DNA of 64,000 nt, taken from NCBI GenBank assembly GCA_003142955.1, contig PLOH01000142.1, positions 38,308 through 102,307 on the forward strand, written 5' to 3'. The position numbers were made by a program, and so were the translations under genes. This DNA comes from Opitutia bacterium (GTDB lineage Bacteria > Verrucomicrobiota > Verrucomicrobiia > Opitutales > Opitutaceae). Position 1 is the stretch's first letter. The number at the start of each line of letters is the position of its first letter. The notes beneath the pieces are model-generated. The model was not told the DNA's origin and made no database searches. It saw nothing but the letters and a program-made list of their open reading frames with translations. Positions 17,969 to 26,462 of the stretch are shown in pieces.

Positions 17969-18733
17969 TCAGTTGTGGAGCAGCTTCGCCTCGAGCCCCA
18001 GGACGGTGAGGATGAGCGTCAGCGCGGTGCCGGTGAAGTAAAAGAACAGGTGCCGGGTGTCGATGATGCCACGGCTGAAATCATCGAGGTGCTGGAAGAC
18101 CTGGGCGTAGTCGAGCGCGTCGCGCACGGGGCGCAAGGCCGCGAGTTGCATGAACTGGGTGCCGAGCGACAGCTTCGTGCCGAAGATCAGGAGGAAGAGC
18201 AGGGCCAGCGCGACGACTAGCGCCACGGCCTGGTTGCGCGCCAGCGCGCTCGCGAACACTCCGATGGCTACGAACAACAGGCCGGAGACGGCGATGTAAA
18301 CGTAGCCGCCGATCAGCGTGCCGCGGTCGAGCAGGCGTGGATCGGCGGCGAAGTGGTGCAGGAGATAGAATAACCCGGCGGTCGAGCCCCAGAGGAGCAG
18401 ATAAACGAGATAGGCGGCGCTGTATTTCCCCAGCACCACCTCGGTGGTGGAAACGGGCGTGGTCAGCAGGGTCTCCAGCGTGCCCGACCGCCGTTCCTCG
18501 GAGAAGCTTTTCATCGTCGTCAGCGGCACAATGATAAAGACCGCGAAACCCAGAAAGAGGCGGAAGAAATCGTAGGCCGGGGATGTTTCCTGCGCCGCCT
18601 CGCTGTACACTTCCAGCAGGAACGTGAAAATGAACCCCATGACAAAGAGGAAAACCACCGCCGCCAGGTAGGTGCTCGTGTTGACGAGCAGCATGCGGAT
18701 TTCGTGGTTGAGAATCGTGAAGAAATGGCGCAT
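17969..18733 (-). CDS. ABC-2 type permease (GldF-like)
   Basis: An integral membrane protein with six predicted helices and the ABC-2/GldF architecture: MRHFFTILNHEIRMLLVN, then FLFVMGFIFTFLLEVY, then IIVPLTTMKSFSEERRSGTLETLLTTPVS, the conserved cytosolic coupling region of this family. It should pair with the ATPase encoded just upstream and the GldG-like protein downstream. Two starts are possible: ATG at 18733 (chosen, 254 residues, matches the family N-terminus) or GTG at 18760, which overlaps the ATPase stop as GTGA and would add nine residues. Neither has a Shine-Dalgarno. Confidence 0.88.
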   Translation of the reverse strand: MRHFFTILNHEIRMLLVNTSTYLAAVVFLFVMGFIFTFLLEVYSEAAQETSPAYDFFRLFLGFAVFIIVPLTTMKSFSEERRSGTLETLLTTPVSTTEVVLGKYSAAYLVYLLLWGSTAGLFYLLHHFAADPRLLDRGTLIGGYVYIAVSGLLFVAIGVFASALARNQAVALVVALALLFLLIFGTKLSLGTQFMQLAALRPVRDALDYAQVFQHLDDFSRGIIDTRHLFFYFTGTALTLILTVLGLEAKLLHN

Positions 18734-18756
18734 GGAATCGGGTGAAGCAGGGCGGA

Positions 18757-19797
18757 TCACGTCGGCGGACCGGGGCGCGGGCGCTGGGCGATCGGGACTC
18801 TCGCTCCCGGCAGGTCGACCACATCCCAGCTGCGCTTGGTCGCGGCCAGGAACACATCTTCCAGGGTCGGCTCGGTGCGACTAAACGACCGGATGCGATA
18901 AGATCGGGCCATGAGCGCCCGGAGCAGCGGTTCGCCCAGCTCCTCGTCGCGGGTGGTGGTGAGCGTGGCGTGATGGAAGCCCGAGGCATCCGGGCCGCTG
19001 GCGGAGGCGATGACCAGGGTGGACTCGACCTGCGCGAGCACTGTGGGCAGCGCCGCGAGATCTCCGGCCAGGTGGACGTGATAGTGGGTGCGGCCCAGGA
19101 CCTCCCGCCGCAATTCGGCCGGCGTGCCTTGCGCCACGATCCGCCCGCCGTTGATGATCAGCACCCGGTCGCAGGTGACTTCGATTTCCGGGAGAATATG
19201 GCTGGAGATGATGACACTCATCCGTCCGCGCAGGCTGCCGATCAGATCGCGGACGATGAGGATCTGGTGGGGATCGAGACCGATGGTCGGTTCATCCATG
19301 ATAATCACGTCCGGCTCCCCGAGAATGGCTTCGGCAATCCCGACCCGCTGGCGCATACCCTTGGACAGCTTGCCGATGATGCGGTGCCGGATGCGTTTGA
19401 GGTCGCAGAGCTCGAGCACCGCGTCGAGCCGCGTCCGGAGCCTTTCCCGCCCGATTTCTTTCAGACGGCCGCGGTAGTAGAGGTATTCGTTAACCCGCAT
19501 GTCCTCCGGCAGAGGGTTGTTTTCGGGCATATAGCCGATGTGGCGTTTGGCGTCATCCGTCCGCGAGGCGACGGGGATGCCGCAAATCCGCACGACGCCG
19601 GAAGTGGCGGGCAGGAACCCGGTGAGGATGCGCAAAGTGGTGCTCTTCCCGGCGCCGTTGGGTCCGAGGAGCCCGACAATCTCGCCCCGGCGCACCGTGA
19701 AGTTGACATCATCGACCGCCACCATCCCGCCGTACGTCCTGACCAGGTGTTCAACCTCGATGGTCAGCGGTGGTGGGTTTGGGTCGGTCGTGGACAT
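18757..19797 (-). CDS. ABC transporter ATP-binding protein (GldA-like)
   Basis: A 346-residue ATPase. The nucleotide-binding domain has Walker A GPNGAGKST, signature LSKGMRQRVGIAEA, Walker B VIIMDEPTIGLDP and the switch SSHILPE. Residues about 225-346 form a C-terminal extension (SRTEPTLEDVFLAATKRSW) typical of ATPases paired with ABC-2 permeases. It is first in the order ATPase, permease, GldG-like, DUF4340. The substrate is unknown; related systems export or move envelope components. It starts 42 bp downstream of the coaX stop and may be transcribed with coaX. Confidence 0.92.
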   Translation of the reverse strand: MSTTDPNPPPLTIEVEHLVRTYGGMVAVDDVNFTVRRGEIVGLLGPNGAGKSTTLRILTGFLPATSGVVRICGIPVASRTDDAKRHIGYMPENNPLPEDMRVNEYLYYRGRLKEIGRERLRTRLDAVLELCDLKRIRHRIIGKLSKGMRQRVGIAEAILGEPDVIIMDEPTIGLDPHQILIVRDLIGSLRGRMSVIISSHILPEIEVTCDRVLIINGGRIVAQGTPAELRREVLGRTHYHVHLAGDLAALPTVLAQVESTLVIASASGPDASGFHHATLTTTRDEELGEPLLRALMARSYRIRSFSRTEPTLEDVFLAATKRSWDVVDLPGARVPIAQRPRPGPPT

Positions 19798-19839
19798 GCG
19801 ATCGGAGACAGACTGAGGGATAACGCGCCGCGAGCAAGG

Positions 19840-20619
19840 TTACACCGGCGCGTTAAGCCGCCAGGCAGCCGCGAGGCCGCGCAGCGTGAGATCGGGGACG
19901 ATGGTGGCCGGCGGTTGCAGGGTTTTCTCCAAGAGCGCCGCGGTGCCGCCGGTGACGAGCACCCGGGGCAGGGATTCGCCCCGGTGGCCCAGTTCGGCCA
20001 TCACGGCCGCCAGCAATGCCTGGATCATGCCGCCCATCCCGATGACGGTGCCGATGCGCATGGCCTCGATGGTGGATTGGCCGATGGCGCTTGGCACGTC
20101 CAGTGAGTCGTCCAGCAAGGGCAGCAGCGCCGTCTGTTCATGGAGGTAGCGGCGCATCACATCCAGTCCGGGCGCAATGATGCCGCCCTCATAACCGCGG
20201 GAGCGCGTGACAATGTCGAAAGTGACCGCCGTGCCCAAGTCGATGACGATGACCGGAGTGCCGCAGAACGCCTGGGCGCCGGCGGCGTTGGCGAGGCGAT
20301 CCTCGCCGATTTCCCACGGTTTGGGATAGCTGAGGGGCACCCCCAGCCGCTTGTCGGCGGTGAGCTCAAAAAGCGGCCGGGTGAATTCTTGGAGATCGAA
20401 CACCCGGCCCAGCAGGATCGCCGCCGCCGGAACCACGGAGCAGAAAGCTGCGCCCTCGAGAAAAGGATATTCAGCGGTCAGGCGGCCCAGGATCGGACCA
20501 AATCCCTCGGCGGGATGATCGATCGCGCGCGTGGGCAGTTCCCGCTGAAACAGGGCCTGCCCGTGAGCAACGATGCCGTAGTGGGTGTGCGTGTTGCCGA
20601 TGTCGATGCAAAGCAGCAT
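19840..20619 (-). CDS. coaX: Type III pantothenate kinase
   Basis: First step of CoA synthesis: ATP-dependent phosphorylation of pantothenate. It has 259 residues, the normal CoaX length. ASKHA-fold motifs are clear: CIDIGNTHTHYGI (phosphate 1), PWEIGEDRLANAAGA, VIDLGTAVTFDIV (phosphate 2), GGIIAPGLDVMRRYLHEQTA, and VTGGTAALL. Type III enzymes are not inhibited by CoA and require a monovalent cation. birA is the next intact gene upstream on this strand; a birA-coaX pair is common in bacteria, and here the two are separated by a kinase pseudogene. Confidence 0.95.
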   Translation of the reverse strand: MLLCIDIGNTHTHYGIVAHGQALFQRELPTRAIDHPAEGFGPILGRLTAEYPFLEGAAFCSVVPAAAILLGRVFDLQEFTRPLFELTADKRLGVPLSYPKPWEIGEDRLANAAGAQAFCGTPVIVIDLGTAVTFDIVTRSRGYEGGIIAPGLDVMRRYLHEQTALLPLLDDSLDVPSAIGQSTIEAMRIGTVIGMGGMIQALLAAVMAELGHRGESLPRVLVTGGTAALLEKTLQPPATIVPDLTLRGLAAAWRLNAPV

Positions 20620-20960
20620 GGAGACGCGACCGCGAAGGGAGAAGGAAGACGGAAACTGGAAAGGGGAGAGTCCAAGGCGAATTGGAGAATAAGTAAAGAG
20701 CCAGGGATGTGCTGGAGACTTCGGCGCCGGGGGCCTCAGCGAGCGCGACCAGCCGGGTGAATCACAGGGCGCTCAACGTGTTCCACCATCCGGGCTCGCG
20801 GTTTTTAAGCCGGCGCACGGCGGAAAATCCTCTTGCGGATCGGGTAGCCGAGCGGCCCGCCCCCGGCCGATCTGGCCGCGGCAAGAGCAGATACGTTTAT
20901 GAGAGAAAGACGATCTCTTCCGTTCGCCGGGCGGACATCCTGTGCGCCGAGGGTTCCGGG
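20620..20960. other. Intergenic stretch upstream of coaX, no gene recognised
   Basis: These 341 bases lie between the coaX start and the 3' end of the kinase pseudogene. The part next to coaX (about 20630-20710) is purine-rich on the plus strand (runs such as GGGAGAAGGAAGACGGAAAC). The rest is GC-rich without a coding frame of good composition. I found no tRNA-like T-loop, no terminator and no convincing -35/-10 pair. It must hold the coaX promoter if coaX is not read from upstream. Confidence 0.5.
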
Positions 20961-21770
20961 CTAGGCGAGCTTGGGAGCGAATTCTCCCACTGGAGCGCCA
21001 CTGTCCTCTGGCAGGGGAGGTGGTTCAGCGGGCAGAATGATCCAGAACGCGGAGCCCGCGTCGATCTTGGGTGACGCGCTGGGGATCCCAGTGGACGGTC
21101 TCCGGCAGCGGGTCGGTGTATTCAAGCCTGACCTCCGTCCCCTTGCCGTGGGCGAGCGAGGCATTGAGGGCAACGACCTTGTCTAGATACGGTTTCAGCA
21201 AGACCGCGGTGATCTTCAGCCGGAGCGTGCCGGCCTCAATGGCCGAGAGGTCGAGCAGATCCTCGATCATCGGGACCATGCCCTCGCAGGCTTCGATCAT
21301 CACGCTCACGAATTCGCGGTGCCGTTCCTGCGGCATATCCGGTTCGTCCCGCAGGAGCTGAAGGAGGCCATAAATCGCGGTGAGCGGGTTGCGCAAATCG
21401 TGGGCGGCCATCCCGAGAAAGCGGTTTTTCTCGGCGTTGAGCCGCAGCAGTTGTTCGTACCGCCTGGCTTTTTCAGCGATGTGGGAAAGATGGCCGGCGA
21501 TCTCACGGCAGATGTTCGTATGAAGATCGCGATAAGTGTTGGGTGCCCGGTTGGAGAAGAAGAGGAACCCCACGGGTTTGCCGTCCGCCACCAGCGGATA
21601 GGTCAGGCCCGCCCGGATCCCTTCCTGGAGCATTCGGCTGGTCGACGCCGAAGCGGGATGAGTGCGGGCGTACTCCTCTCGAGATCGTTGATGATGCGCG
21701 GCTCGCGCGTTGCCATGATGCGTTCCAGGCTCGTCGCACCGATCGGCACTATAACCCTTGTAGACGTTGG
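20961..21770 (-). pseudogene. Degraded GAF-domain sensor histidine kinase
   Basis: Three frames must be joined to recover one kinase. From about 21770 one frame reads RVIVPIGATSLERIMATREPRIINDLE, the middle of a GAF domain with no start codon or N-terminus. At about 21685 two extra bases (GAGAGGAG where GAGGAG is expected) shift the frame. The next frame continues EYARTHPASASTSRMLQEGIRAGL through the GAF end and HisKA (GMAAHDLRNPLTAIYGLLQL) to HWDPQRVTQ near 21075. There nearly the whole ATPase domain is missing, and a third frame gives only its last strand, KIDAGSAFWIILPAE, and a tail ending at 20961. Loss of ATP-binding boxes plus a frameshift makes it non-functional. Confidence 0.8.
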
Positions 21771-21917
21771 TCGGTCATGGAACGATGAGCGATGCAGGCA
21801 TGGATACCTGGTTGATCGGCAATCTGGGGCCCCGGCTTAGGGGTTCCCTTATTTGGACCGAGTGGAGCCGCCCGTCTCGCCGCTTGGAGATCCACCGGAT
21901 CTCCGGGGCCAGAAGGA

Positions 21918-22910
21918 TCAGGGCTCGGTCCGCTCCAACGTTACCTCTCCGGCCGAAAAGCGCTGCGGACGGCCGTTCCCGCTGCGGATAAGCAGGGAAC
22001 CTTCGTCGTCGATCCCGCCGGCAATTCCGGTCACCTGGCGCGGGCCGTGCAGAAGGGTCACGGCCTGGCCGCGCAGCAGATCGTAGCGGTTCCAAAGATC
22101 GGCGAACGTGTCCCGGAAACTGCCCTCGACGAACTGTTCGTAGGCGGAGTACACGCAGCCCACGATCGCGGCGGTGAGGCGGTTGAGATCGACCGGCTCG
22201 CCGGTGCAGGCAGAGAGGCTGGTGGCCTGCCGGGCGAGGGCCGGTGGCAGCGAATCGGCCGGAGAGTTGACGTTCAGGCCGAGTCCGAAAACAAGATCGC
22301 GGATCTGGTCGGCGTCGACCCGCGCCTCGGTCAGCATGCCGCCAAATTTCCGCCCCTGAAAATAGAGGTCATTCGGCCACTTCAGACCGGGCTGGATGCG
22401 GCAGAACTTGGCCACGAGATCGCACAGACTGGCGCCCATCCACAGGGTAAAGGTGGTCATGCGGCCCGGCTCCAGGCGCGGGCGGAAGACGAAGCTGGCG
22501 TAGAGATCACCGGGTCCCGCGCTGTGCCAGACGCGGCCGAAACGACCGCGGCCACGGCTCTGCCGCTGCGCCAGCACGACAAACGGCGTGGGCCGGGCGG
22601 CCGCCAGCTGCCGCTCGGCCTCGGCGTTGGTGCTGTCGATGTCCGGCAACCAAAGCAGGTCGACCGGCTGACGGCGCGGTCTCAGGTACGCCTGCACCAG
22701 CAATGGATTGAGCGCCCCCGGAGGGCGACGGATGCGGTAGCCATGATTGCGCACGGCCTCGAATTCGAAACCCTGCGCACGCAGCTTTCCCATGTGCATC
22801 CAGACCGCGACGCGGCTCAGGCCCAGCTTGCGGGCCAGGGTCGTCCCTGAGACGAAGGCGGGATCGCGATCCAGCAGCTCGCAGAGGATGATGAATTCAG
22901 GGGAATTCAC
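21918..22910 (-). CDS. birA: Bifunctional biotin-[acetyl-CoA-carboxylase] ligase/repressor BirA
   Basis: Attaches biotin to the carrier protein of acetyl-CoA carboxylase. The 330-residue protein has an N-terminal winged helix-turn-helix (VSGTTLARKLGLSRVAVWMHMGKLRAQGF in residues about 19-47), so it probably also represses biotin genes. The catalytic domain has STNAEAERQL, the biotinoyl-AMP loop QSRGRGRFGRVWHS, LKWPNDLYFQGRKFGGMLTE and GLGLNVNSP. The C-terminal SH3-like part has GQAVTLLHG, GIDDEGSLLIR. It starts with GTG overlapping the nadC stop (GTGA at 22907-22910), so translation of the two is probably coupled. Confidence 0.94.
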   Translation of the reverse strand: MNSPEFIILCELLDRDPAFVSGTTLARKLGLSRVAVWMHMGKLRAQGFEFEAVRNHGYRIRRPPGALNPLLVQAYLRPRRQPVDLLWLPDIDSTNAEAERQLAAARPTPFVVLAQRQSRGRGRFGRVWHSAGPGDLYASFVFRPRLEPGRMTTFTLWMGASLCDLVAKFCRIQPGLKWPNDLYFQGRKFGGMLTEARVDADQIRDLVFGLGLNVNSPADSLPPALARQATSLSACTGEPVDLNRLTAAIVGCVYSAYEQFVEGSFRDTFADLWNRYDLLRGQAVTLLHGPRQVTGIAGGIDDEGSLLIRSGNGRPQRFSAGEVTLERTEP

Positions 22911-23884
22911 GGTCGCCAGTCGAGGCCGATGTCCGCCCAGACGCTGTGATGCACCAGGGCGCCGGAAGACACAAAATCGAGCCCGAGACCGCGCAGGTGG
23001 CGCAGCCGCCGCAGGGTGACGCCGCCGCTGGCCTCCGTGAAGGCCCGGGCGCCGATCCGGGCCACGGCCCGCCGGAGCTGCGGCACCGTGAAATTGTCGA
23101 GCAGGATCACGTCGGCGCCGGCGGAGAGCGCCGCGGGGATCTGGTCGAGGCGGTCCACCTCGATCTCCACGGGCGAGCCGGGGGCGGTCCGCCGGGCCGC
23201 GATCACCGCCGCCGCCAGCCGGCCGGCATTCGCTGAGGCCGGGGAGGCATCCGCCTGGTCGTTCTTGCCGGAGAAGCCCAGCAGCGCGAGATGGTTGTCC
23301 TTCAACATCACCCGGTCAAACAAGCCGAGGCGATGGTTCCAACCGCCGCCGCAAGCCACGGCGTATTTCTCCAGCATCCGGTAGCCGGGAGTGGTCTTGC
23401 GGGTGTCGAGCAGCCGCGTGCGGCCGGAACCGAGCGCAACCGCGTGGCGCCGGGTCTGCGTGGCGATTCCGCTGAGCCGCTGGAGGAAGTTCAGCAGGAT
23501 GCGCTCGGCGGCCAGCAGCACGCGGGGATCGCCCTGGAGGGTGGCGAGCACGCCACCCGGCGAAACCGCCGCGCCATCGCGCACCCGGAACTGCGCCGCC
23601 ACCCGGCCGCCGTAAACGGACAAAACCAGCGGCACCAACCCCAGTCCGCAGGCCACCAGCGACTCCCGGGCGACGAGGGCGGCGGCGCTATGTCGTGGAG
23701 GACCGGATACGCACGCGGTGGACAGATCGCCGGTGCGCGCCGGCCGGCGGCGGAGGCCGAGGCCGGCGAGATCCTCGTCGCGCGCGATCTCCACCAGACG
23801 GCGCAGATAGGCGACATCCAGGTCGTCCCATTGGAGGCGTTGGATGAGTCTTTCGGCGGAGGGAGGTCGCGAGGCGGACGGCAT
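22907..23884 (-). CDS. nadC: Nicotinate-nucleotide pyrophosphorylase (carboxylating)
   Basis: Converts quinolinate and PRPP to nicotinate mononucleotide in NAD synthesis. It has 325 residues, slightly longer than usual because of an N-terminal arm. Diagnostic segments are LLNFLQRLSGIATQTRRHA, LLDTRKTTPGYRMLEKYAV, ACGGGWNHRLGLFDRVMLKD NH (read without the gap), VEIEVDRLDQIPAAL, DVILLDNFTVPQL and ASGGVTLRRL. An Ala/Ser-rich insert after KDNHLALLG is unusual but short. It lies upstream of and overlaps birA, a cofactor-synthesis arrangement. About 150 bp without a recognisable gene separate it from the MidA-like gene upstream. Confidence 0.95.
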   Translation of the reverse strand: MPSASRPPSAERLIQRLQWDDLDVAYLRRLVEIARDEDLAGLGLRRRPARTGDLSTACVSGPPRHSAAALVARESLVACGLGLVPLVLSVYGGRVAAQFRVRDGAAVSPGGVLATLQGDPRVLLAAERILLNFLQRLSGIATQTRRHAVALGSGRTRLLDTRKTTPGYRMLEKYAVACGGGWNHRLGLFDRVMLKDNHLALLGFSGKNDQADASPASANAGRLAAAVIAARRTAPGSPVEIEVDRLDQIPAALSAGADVILLDNFTVPQLRRAVARIGARAFTEASGGVTLRRLRHLRGLGLDFVSSGALVHHSVWADIGLDWRP

Positions 23885-24034
23885 GAAGAGGAAAGGGCGC
23901 GGGAGCGACGGGACTGTGAACCAAAGTCGCGCGGTTCGGCAAATGCCATTTCACGGCGGTCCGCCGGCTCAGACGGAACGAGGCCCTGGATTTGGGAGCG
24001 TGGAACCAGGACACAGAAAACAAAGGCCGGGGAA

Positions 24035-25081
24035 CTAAGGACCGCGGGTCCGCCGCGCCCACAGCACCTGGAATTGGCGGCCCATGTTGCCGGGATGGAT
24101 CAGTTGCATCACGCCGAGCTTGCGCGAGCTGAGGCGGCCGGCTTCGGCGACCGTCAGCCGGCTCAGGGCCGGCGCCGCATGGTGCACGAAAAACGCCTCC
24201 TGGGATTCGACGACCGGCGGATCAAAACCGTGGGCGGAGAGTGCGTCACCGAGCCAGTCCCAACAGACGTGGCAGGTCAGATCCTGTTCGCCGGGTTGGG
24301 CGAGCAAGGCGTTGCTCTGGCGGTGACGGAAATAGGCGCGCACCGTGCCGGCCGGGGTTTCCTCGGCGAGTTCCCGCCAGGATTTTCCGTAGTCAAAGGC
24401 GACGAACAATCCCGACCAGGGCAGCAGCGCGATTTTCTCGGCGAGGCGTGATGCGGCCAGAGGCAAATCGATCTGGTAGCCGTCCGGCGCAGCCGGCGGC
24501 AGGCGATCCCGCGCGGCCCGGACTTCCGGGGAGAGCTCCGGCAGCAGGACTTCCTCCAGCGCCCCGGACCGGAGGGCGACACCGAACTCGCGCCAGCGAC
24601 CGGAGCGGCGGACCAGCCGGTGGCAGGGTTGGGCGTCGAACAACTCATTGGAAAACACGATGGCCTGCGGCGGGATCGCCAGTGGCCCCCCAAGGGGAAT
24701 GTTCAAGGTCCCGGCGAACGGATGCGCCACCGAGGACATTCCCGGTGAGGAGGGGGCCAGCACCCCGGATGGTTCGCCTCCGGCTCGCTCGGTTCCAATC
24801 TCGACAAAGACGGAGGCGGCGGCCAATGGCGGGCCGAGCAAGCCGGTGCAGGCCGCGATCACCAGTTCGCCGAACACCGGTCCGAGTGAACTGGCGGTGA
24901 AGAAATCGGCCTCGGGGTCGCGTCCGATGCGCCGGCGCGGTCGGACGTAGTAGCCGGTCTTCTCATGGTACAGTGCCAGCTCCATGAAGCGCGCAAAGGA
25001 CAGTGCGCCATCGGCGCCGGCTTGCTCCCGGAAAACGGCGATGAATTCGGGCGAAGCCGCGGGTAGGGTTCGTTCGGTCAC
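24035..25081 (-). CDS. MidA-type SAM-dependent methyltransferase (DUF185/NDUFAF7 family)
   Basis: A 348-residue protein of the MidA family, whose mitochondrial member methylates an arginine of complex I subunit NDUFS2. Family marks are SFARFMELALYHEKTGYY, DFFTASSLGPVFGELV, FSNELFDAQPCHRLV (the family's N-E-x-x-D-A motif), FVAFDYGKSWREL and DLTCHVCWDWL. The glycine motif I is weak: VFVEIGTERAGG instead of E-x-G-x-G-x-G, and the segment between it and SNELFDA is short. SAM binding is therefore uncertain. Start is ambiguous: GTG at 25081 chosen; a TTG at 25099 would leave almost no space to the divergent protease gene. Confidence 0.8.
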   Translation of the reverse strand: MTERTLPAASPEFIAVFREQAGADGALSFARFMELALYHEKTGYYVRPRRRIGRDPEADFFTASSLGPVFGELVIAACTGLLGPPLAAASVFVEIGTERAGGEPSGVLAPSSPGMSSVAHPFAGTLNIPLGGPLAIPPQAIVFSNELFDAQPCHRLVRRSGRWREFGVALRSGALEEVLLPELSPEVRAARDRLPPAAPDGYQIDLPLAASRLAEKIALLPWSGLFVAFDYGKSWRELAEETPAGTVRAYFRHRQSNALLAQPGEQDLTCHVCWDWLGDALSAHGFDPPVVESQEAFFVHHAAPALSRLTVAEAGRLSSRKLGVMQLIHPGNMGRQFQVLWARRTRGP

Positions 25082-25163
25082 AGCGGGATCACGAGCCAAG
25101 ATGGCAACTCTGTCGGACGCGGAAGCGATTTACAAGCACCCGCGGATGCCCACAGTAGGGGGA

Positions 25164-26462
25164 ATGTTCAAACGCGTTCTGGTCATCGTCGGTGGCGCGG
25201 CGGGCGGTATCCTCCTCGCCACGGCCCTGACGCAGCTCCATCCGGTGTGGAACTGGTGGCCCCACCGCGATCTTAATCGCAACGAGGTTTATTTCCGCAC
25301 GGTGCTCGATCTGGTGACGACGAACTATGTCGATGCCAAGGAGGCCGACCCGGACCGGCTGACCCGCGCCGCCCTGGACGGCATGATCAAGTCGCTGGAC
25401 CCGCATTCCGAGTTTATGCGGGCCGACGCCTACCGGGAACTGCGGGAAGAGATGGACGGGCGGTTCGGCGGGATCGGCATCCAGGTGGAGCAGCGGGACG
25501 GCAAGGTCGTGGTGGTGGCTCCGATTGCGGACACGCCGGCCGATCGGGCGGGCATTCGGCGGGCGGACGAGATCGTGAAGATCGACGGACAAGTCACGGA
25601 GAAACTGGGCATGGACAAAATCGTCGCACAATTGCGCGGCGAACCGGGATCGAAGGTGACCGTGACGCTGTTCCGACCGTCGACCAAGGCGACCCTTGAG
25701 CGCACGTTGAAGCGGGAAATCATCCGGGTGGAAAGTGTGCGCGATGTGCGGATGGTCGGAGACGGGATTGGCTACATTCAGTTGACGCAATTCAGCGATC
25801 GCACCGGGGCGGAGTTCCAACCGGCGTTGAAGCAATTGCAGAACCAGGGGGCGCAAGCGCTGATCCTCGACCTGCGCAACAACCCGGGTGGCTTGCTCGA
25901 CGCGGCGGTCGCGGTGGCGGAGTCGTTTTTCCAGCCGGGCGAACTCATTGTGTCTACCCAGGGGCGTTCGGCCGGGAGCCGGGAAGAGCTGCGCGCGGGG
26001 CGATCGGCCGGAGGGGTGAACCTGCCGATCGCGGTGCTCGTAAACTCCGGCACGGCGAGCGCCGCGGAGATCGTGGCGGGCGCGCTCAAGGATACTGCGC
26101 GCGCGGTGGTGGTAGGCGAGACGACGTTTGGCAAGGGATCGGTGCAGACGCTGTTCCGCTTGCGGGACGGCGAGGCGCTCCGCCTGACCATCGCCCATTA
26201 TTACACGCCGAGCGGCGTGATTATTCAGGGCAAGGGCATCGAACCGCAGGTGAAGGTCACGGTTTCGCCGGACGATGAGGCCAACGTGCACTTGCAGCGT
26301 CTGCGGCAGGACCTGGCCGAGCCGAAGGAGTTCGCCGCGCGTTTCGGGTTTGAGCCGGTCGCGGATCGCCCGCTGCAGGCGGCGATCGACGTGTTGAAGG
26401 GCGTGGATCTGTTTGTCGCGCGGAGCCGGGCGGAGGACGCCGGCGCGATCCCGTCCCGATGA
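25164..26462 (+). CDS. S41 family C-terminal processing peptidase (CtpA-like)
   Basis: Periplasmic serine protease, 432 residues from the chosen start. An N-terminal membrane anchor (VLVIVGGAAGGILLATAL) is followed by RTVLDLVTTNYVDAKEAD and LDPHSEFM, a PDZ domain (about 85-170: GGIGIQVEQRDGKVVVVAPI, GIRRADEIVKIDGQ), and the protease core with IGYIQLTQFS, LILDLRNNPGGLL, the catalytic Ser in NSGTASAAEIVAGAL and the Lys in GETTFGKGSVQT. The ATG at 25164 puts the anchor at the N-terminus and leaves a divergent promoter region; ATGs at 25101 and 25146 are also possible. Its stop overlaps the tsaD start (ATGA). Confidence 0.92.
   Translation: MFKRVLVIVGGAAGGILLATALTQLHPVWNWWPHRDLNRNEVYFRTVLDLVTTNYVDAKEADPDRLTRAALDGMIKSLDPHSEFMRADAYRELREEMDGRFGGIGIQVEQRDGKVVVVAPIADTPADRAGIRRADEIVKIDGQVTEKLGMDKIVAQLRGEPGSKVTVTLFRPSTKATLERTLKREIIRVESVRDVRMVGDGIGYIQLTQFSDRTGAEFQPALKQLQNQGAQALILDLRNNPGGLLDAAVAVAESFFQPGELIVSTQGRSAGSREELRAGRSAGGVNLPIAVLVNSGTASAAEIVAGALKDTARAVVVGETTFGKGSVQTLFRLRDGEALRLTIAHYYTPSGVIIQGKGIEPQVKVTVSPDDEANVHLQRLRQDLAEPKEFAARFGFEPVADRPLQAAIDVLKGVDLFVARSRAEDAGAIPSR

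Noticed and set aside
20620-20960. Non-coding RNA or tRNA in the gap upstream of coaX
   Set aside because: No T-loop consensus, no terminator and no stable cloverleaf could be drawn by eye.
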